Source of the DNA: Actinopolyspora xinjiangensis
GTDB lineage: Bacteria; Actinomycetota; Actinomycetes; Mycobacteriales; Pseudonocardiaceae
Reading direction: 5' to 3'
NCBI RefSeq assembly: GCF_900104475.1
Contig: NZ_FNJR01000013.1
Span: 62,001 to 126,000, forward strand
DNA: 64,000 nucleotides
The notes under the pieces: generated by a model
Databases searched by the model: none
Told to the model about the DNA's origin: nothing
Seen by the model: only the letters and a program-made list of their open reading frames with translations
Made by a program: the position numbers and the translations under genes
Part shown: in pieces, positions 61,666 to 64,000 of the stretch
How the letters are laid out: every line of letters starts with the position of its first letter
Position numbering within the stretch: the first letter of the stretch is position 1

Positions 61666-62718
61666 TCACCCCTCGGCCGCGTCGCGTTGTGCCGCGTTCG
61701 CGAACTCGGTGATTCCCTCTCCGAACCCCACCCGGGCCCGGAAACCGAGTTCCTTCGCGGCCAGCTCCGGGTCCGCCACGATGTGGCGCACGTCCCCGAG
61801 GCGGTACTGTCCGGTCACGATCGGAGCCGGTCCACCCGTCGCGGTGGCCAGTTGCCCCGCCATCTCCCCTATGGTGCGGGCCTCGCCCGAGCACACGTTG
61901 TAGGCCGCGAAACCGTTCGGCGGGTGTTCGAGCGCCGCGAGGTTCGCCTCGGCCACGTCGCGCACGTGCACGAAATCGCGGCGCTGCCCGCCGTCCTCGA
62001 ACACGCGGGGTGCCTCCCCTCCGGCCAGCGCGGAGCGGAACAGCGCGGCCACGCCCGCGTACGGGGTGTCACGCGGCATGTGGGGGCCGTAGACGTTGTG
62101 GTACCGCAGCGCCGTGGCGTGTCCCCCCGTCTGCCTGGCCCAGGAGGCCACCAGGTGTTCCTGGGTGAGTTTCGTGGTGGCGTAGACGTTGCGGGGGTCG
62201 GTCGGAGCGTCCTCGGGAACCCGCCCGGACTCCAGCAGCCCGCCACAGTGCGGGCAGCGGGGCTCGAACACGCCCCGGTCGAGGTCCTCGGTGGCCCGAG
62301 GCCCCGGGCGGACGACGCCGTGGACGGCGCAGTGGTAACGCCCCTCGCCGTAGACCACCATGGAGCTCGCGAGCACGAGTCGCGTGACGTTCCGCTCGGC
62401 CATGGCCGCCAGCAGCCGTGCCGTTCCCAGCTCGTTGTGCTCCACGTAGGCGGGAGCGTCCGACGGGCCGGTCTCCAGTCCCACCATCGCCGCGTGGTGG
62501 CAGACCGCGTCGACACCGGACAGCGCGGTTCCGAGCGCCTCCGGGTCCCGCACGTCGCCGACGAGGAGCTCGTCCCGGTGACGACGTTGCCGAGCACTTG
62601 GTCCGTGCGCGGTGGGCAGCAGGTTGTCGAGCAGCCTGGTCTCGCCTCCCGCGGCGGCGATGCGTTCCGCGACGTGGGAGCCGATGAATCCGGCTCCTCC
62701 GGTGACCAGTACCCGCAT
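61666..62718 (-). CDS. NAD-dependent epimerase/dehydratase with zinc-ribbon insertion
   Basis: 350 aa extended SDR. VLVTGGAGFIGSHVAER binds NAD and YATTK supplies catalytic Tyr and Lys; LRYHNVYGP and RRDFVHVRDVAEA are usual for sugar-nucleotide epimerases. An unusual insertion at about residues 125-165 has CAVH and later CPHCG, a C-x2-H plus C-x2-C pattern that could bind zinc. It probably modifies an NDP-sugar for the convergent GT2/DUF2064 pair. The exact sugar is unknown. Confidence 0.88.
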   Translation of the reverse strand: MRVLVTGGAGFIGSHVAERIAAAGGETRLLDNLLPTAHGPSARQRRHRDELLVGDVRDPEALGTALSGVDAVCHHAAMVGLETGPSDAPAYVEHNELGTARLLAAMAERNVTRLVLASSMVVYGEGRYHCAVHGVVRPGPRATEDLDRGVFEPRCPHCGGLLESGRVPEDAPTDPRNVYATTKLTQEHLVASWARQTGGHATALRYHNVYGPHMPRDTPYAGVAALFRSALAGGEAPRVFEDGGQRRDFVHVRDVAEANLAALEHPPNGFAAYNVCSGEARTIGEMAGQLATATGGPAPIVTGQYRLGDVRHIVADPELAAKELGFRARVGFGEGITEFANAAQRDAAEG

Positions 62719-62960
62719 CTCGACCTCCCGAACTGACGACTACCGCGGCAACGGTTCGTGATTGTCCAACCGCTCTGGAGTGACTCCGCCCATGGGGTGG
62801 AACTCCGTGCGGAACGGAACCCTCCGGACCACTGGGAGCCGCGTTCCGATCCGCACGGTCCCCGGGAGACGCGCGACCGGACCCGTTATCCGGCGAACCG
62901 GTTCTCGGGCCGGTGAAGACGCTGCCCACCGACCCGAGAACCGTGCGTCCTCCGCCTCGC

Positions 62961-63662
62961 TCAGGACTTCGGCGGCATCAGAACCTCGTCGATGACGAAC
63001 ACGGTGGCATTGGCGGTGGGGACGTTGCCGACCTGAACATTCGCCCCGTCGATTTCGATGTTCTCGCCGCTGCCGCTGATGGGGACCGTTTCTCCGTTCA
63101 CAGTTTCGACCTCGCCGGCGTTTCCGAGCTGCTCGGCGCTCATCCTTTCCGGAACCACGTGGTAGGTGAGAATATTGGTGAGCTGTTCCTTCTTCGCGGG
63201 ATCGTTGAGCAACGCGTCCAGCGTCGCGGGATCCAGCTTCTCGAAGGCGGAGTCAGCGGGGGCGAACACGGTGTACTCGGCGTCCGGCTTGTTCAACGTG
63301 TCCACCAGACCCGCCGTTTTGACCGCCTTGGTCAGGTTGGTCAACAACGGGTTGTTGCTCGCTGCCGTCGCCACCGGATCGTCAGCCATGCCCTGGGCGG
63401 AACCTTCGTCACCGGGGTTTGTGGGCACCTTGGAGGCCGCCGGACCGTAGATGTCGTCCACGGTGGTGACGCCCTGCTCGCTCATGCCGTCCCGGCCGGA
63501 CCCATCCTGCCCCGAACCGTCGCCACCCTGCTGTGACTGCGACGGTGCCGACTGGTTCCGCTCGTTCTGGTCGCCGTTCTCGGCGCCGCCGCAAGCGGAC
63601 AGCAGCAGGGCCATGGAAGCCACGGCACCGGTCACGACGGTTTTCACACGGGTGTTGCCCAT
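62961..63662 (-). CDS. Fasciclin (FAS1) domain lipoprotein
   Basis: 233 aa. A signal peptide with lipobox LLLSAC places the lipidated Cys at about residue 24. A Gln/Ser/Gly/Asp-rich linker (about 25-65) leads to one FAS1 domain: NPLLTNLTKAVKTAGL, YTVFAPADSAFEKL and ILTYHVVP, ending with VFVIDEVLMPP. It resembles mycobacterial MPT70/MPT83 and would sit on the outer face of the membrane. The RBS AGAAAGG lies a little upstream of the ATG. A molybdopterin oxidoreductase gene lies next to it on the same strand. Confidence 0.93.
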   Translation of the reverse strand: MGNTRVKTVVTGAVASMALLLSACGGAENGDQNERNQSAPSQSQQGGDGSGQDGSGRDGMSEQGVTTVDDIYGPAASKVPTNPGDEGSAQGMADDPVATAASNNPLLTNLTKAVKTAGLVDTLNKPDAEYTVFAPADSAFEKLDPATLDALLNDPAKKEQLTNILTYHVVPERMSAEQLGNAGEVETVNGETVPISGSGENIEIDGANVQVGNVPTANATVFVIDEVLMPPKS

Positions 63663-63794
63663 AAGGATTCGTCGATACCTTTCTTCTCGTTCCTCGGAGA
63701 GGTGAAAGCGAGGTGCTTTCCCGGGAATTCGGAGCGCGGTGACACACCGATTGGTCGTTCCGCGAGTTTTTCCCTCTTTTTCGGGTGACCGTGG

Positions 63795-64000
63795 TCACCG
63801 CGCCGTGAAGAAGACCGAGTGCCACCCCGTGGCACCGTCCGGGACGGTGGGAGCCCGTTTCGCGGTCTGCGTGTAACCGGAGCGGTCGGTTGCACGGGAC
63901 TCCACGGTGTGCCCGCCGGGAGGCAGGTCCAGGTCGATCCGCCACATCCGCCAGGTGTCCTTGTTGACGGGCTCGGACAGCTCCGCGCGCCGCCAGCTTC
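63795..64000 (-). CDS. Molybdopterin-dependent oxidoreductase, C-terminal part (sulfite oxidase family)
   Basis: Partial; 68 residues in frame from the right edge to a TGA at 63795-63797. The segment includes TWRMWRIDLDLPPGGH, ESRATDRSGYTQ, and PDGATGWHSVFF. These match the C-terminal Mo-co dimerisation (Ig-like) domain of sulfite-oxidase-type enzymes such as those found beside fasciclin lipoproteins in actinobacteria. The catalytic part, with the Mo-binding Cys, lies outside the window. The upstream position relative to the fasciclin gene suggests the two are co-transcribed. Confidence 0.78.
   Translation of the reverse strand, partial: SWRRAELSEPVNKDTWRMWRIDLDLPPGGHTVESRATDRSGYTQTAKRAPTVPDGATGWHSVFFTAR

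Noticed and set aside
61636-62736. 366-aa plus-strand open frame
   Set aside because: Antisense of the epimerase gene.
1-64000. CRISPR arrays, tRNA or rRNA genes, intact insertion sequences
   Set aside because: No regularly spaced direct repeats, cloverleaf-like or rRNA sequence, or intact transposase was seen on reading the window; a dedicated tRNA scan was not possible.

Overview
The window is a GC-rich actinobacterial chromosome segment. Third codon positions are strongly GC, GTG and TTG starts are common, and genes are often joined by 4-nt ATGA or GTGA overlaps. Gene content (fused PcaL, 7Fe ferredoxin, actinobacterial-type cytochrome b, hopanoid and aromatic-carotenoid genes) fits a filamentous actinomycete, perhaps Pseudonocardiales or Actinopolysporales. 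That placement is inference; no rRNA or tRNA gene was seen.

Left part (1-15.5 kb). A decayed methyltransferase fragment is followed by a five-gene minus-strand nitrate/nitrite assimilation operon: nasA, an electron-transfer flavoprotein, nirB, nirD and a CbiX-type chelatase, all coupled by short overlaps. A sirtuin and a secreted NlpC/P60 hydrolase follow. Next is a quinone-detoxification locus like the mhq regulon: a MarR regulator, a WrbA-like flavoprotein with two palindromes in its promoter, then a ring-cleavage dioxygenase and a hydrolase that both carry frameshifts. A sulfotransferase and an APS kinase are divergent and share a 90-bp spacer.

Aromatic catabolism (15.5-23.5 kb). One plus-strand operon, pcaI-pcaJ-pcaF-pcaH-pcaG-pcaB-pcaL-pcaR, encodes protocatechuate to succinyl-CoA plus acetyl-CoA. 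A consensus-like promoter and an 8-bp inverted repeat lie in front of it. A 300-bp spacer separates pcaH from pcaG.

Middle (23.5-33.3 kb). An ABC exporter, a small membrane protein, a probable resolvase remnant, the Tex RNA-binding protein, a transketolase, a small mechanosensitive-channel-like protein and a PRC-barrel membrane protein.

Terpenoid and lipid part (33.3-46.8 kb). A hopanoid operon encodes an HpnC-HpnD fusion, HpnE, a polyprenyl synthase, squalene-hopene cyclase, HpnG and HpnH; together these would make squalene, hopene and adenosylhopane-derived C35 hopanoids. A convergent operon carries a single polypeptide joining an MGDG-synthase-type glycosyltransferase to a WS/DGAT acyltransferase, then a DMT transporter and an SDR enzyme.

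Right part (46.8-64 kb). FdxA, a DeoR-type regulator, an O-methyltransferase, an orphan cytochrome b (QcrB) and stress genes precede an aromatic carotenoid cluster (crtI, crtB, idi, a methyltransferase, crtU, and a convergent Rieske protein). The end holds a GT2 / DUF2064 / epimerase set, a fasciclin lipoprotein and the C-terminus of a molybdopterin oxidoreductase.
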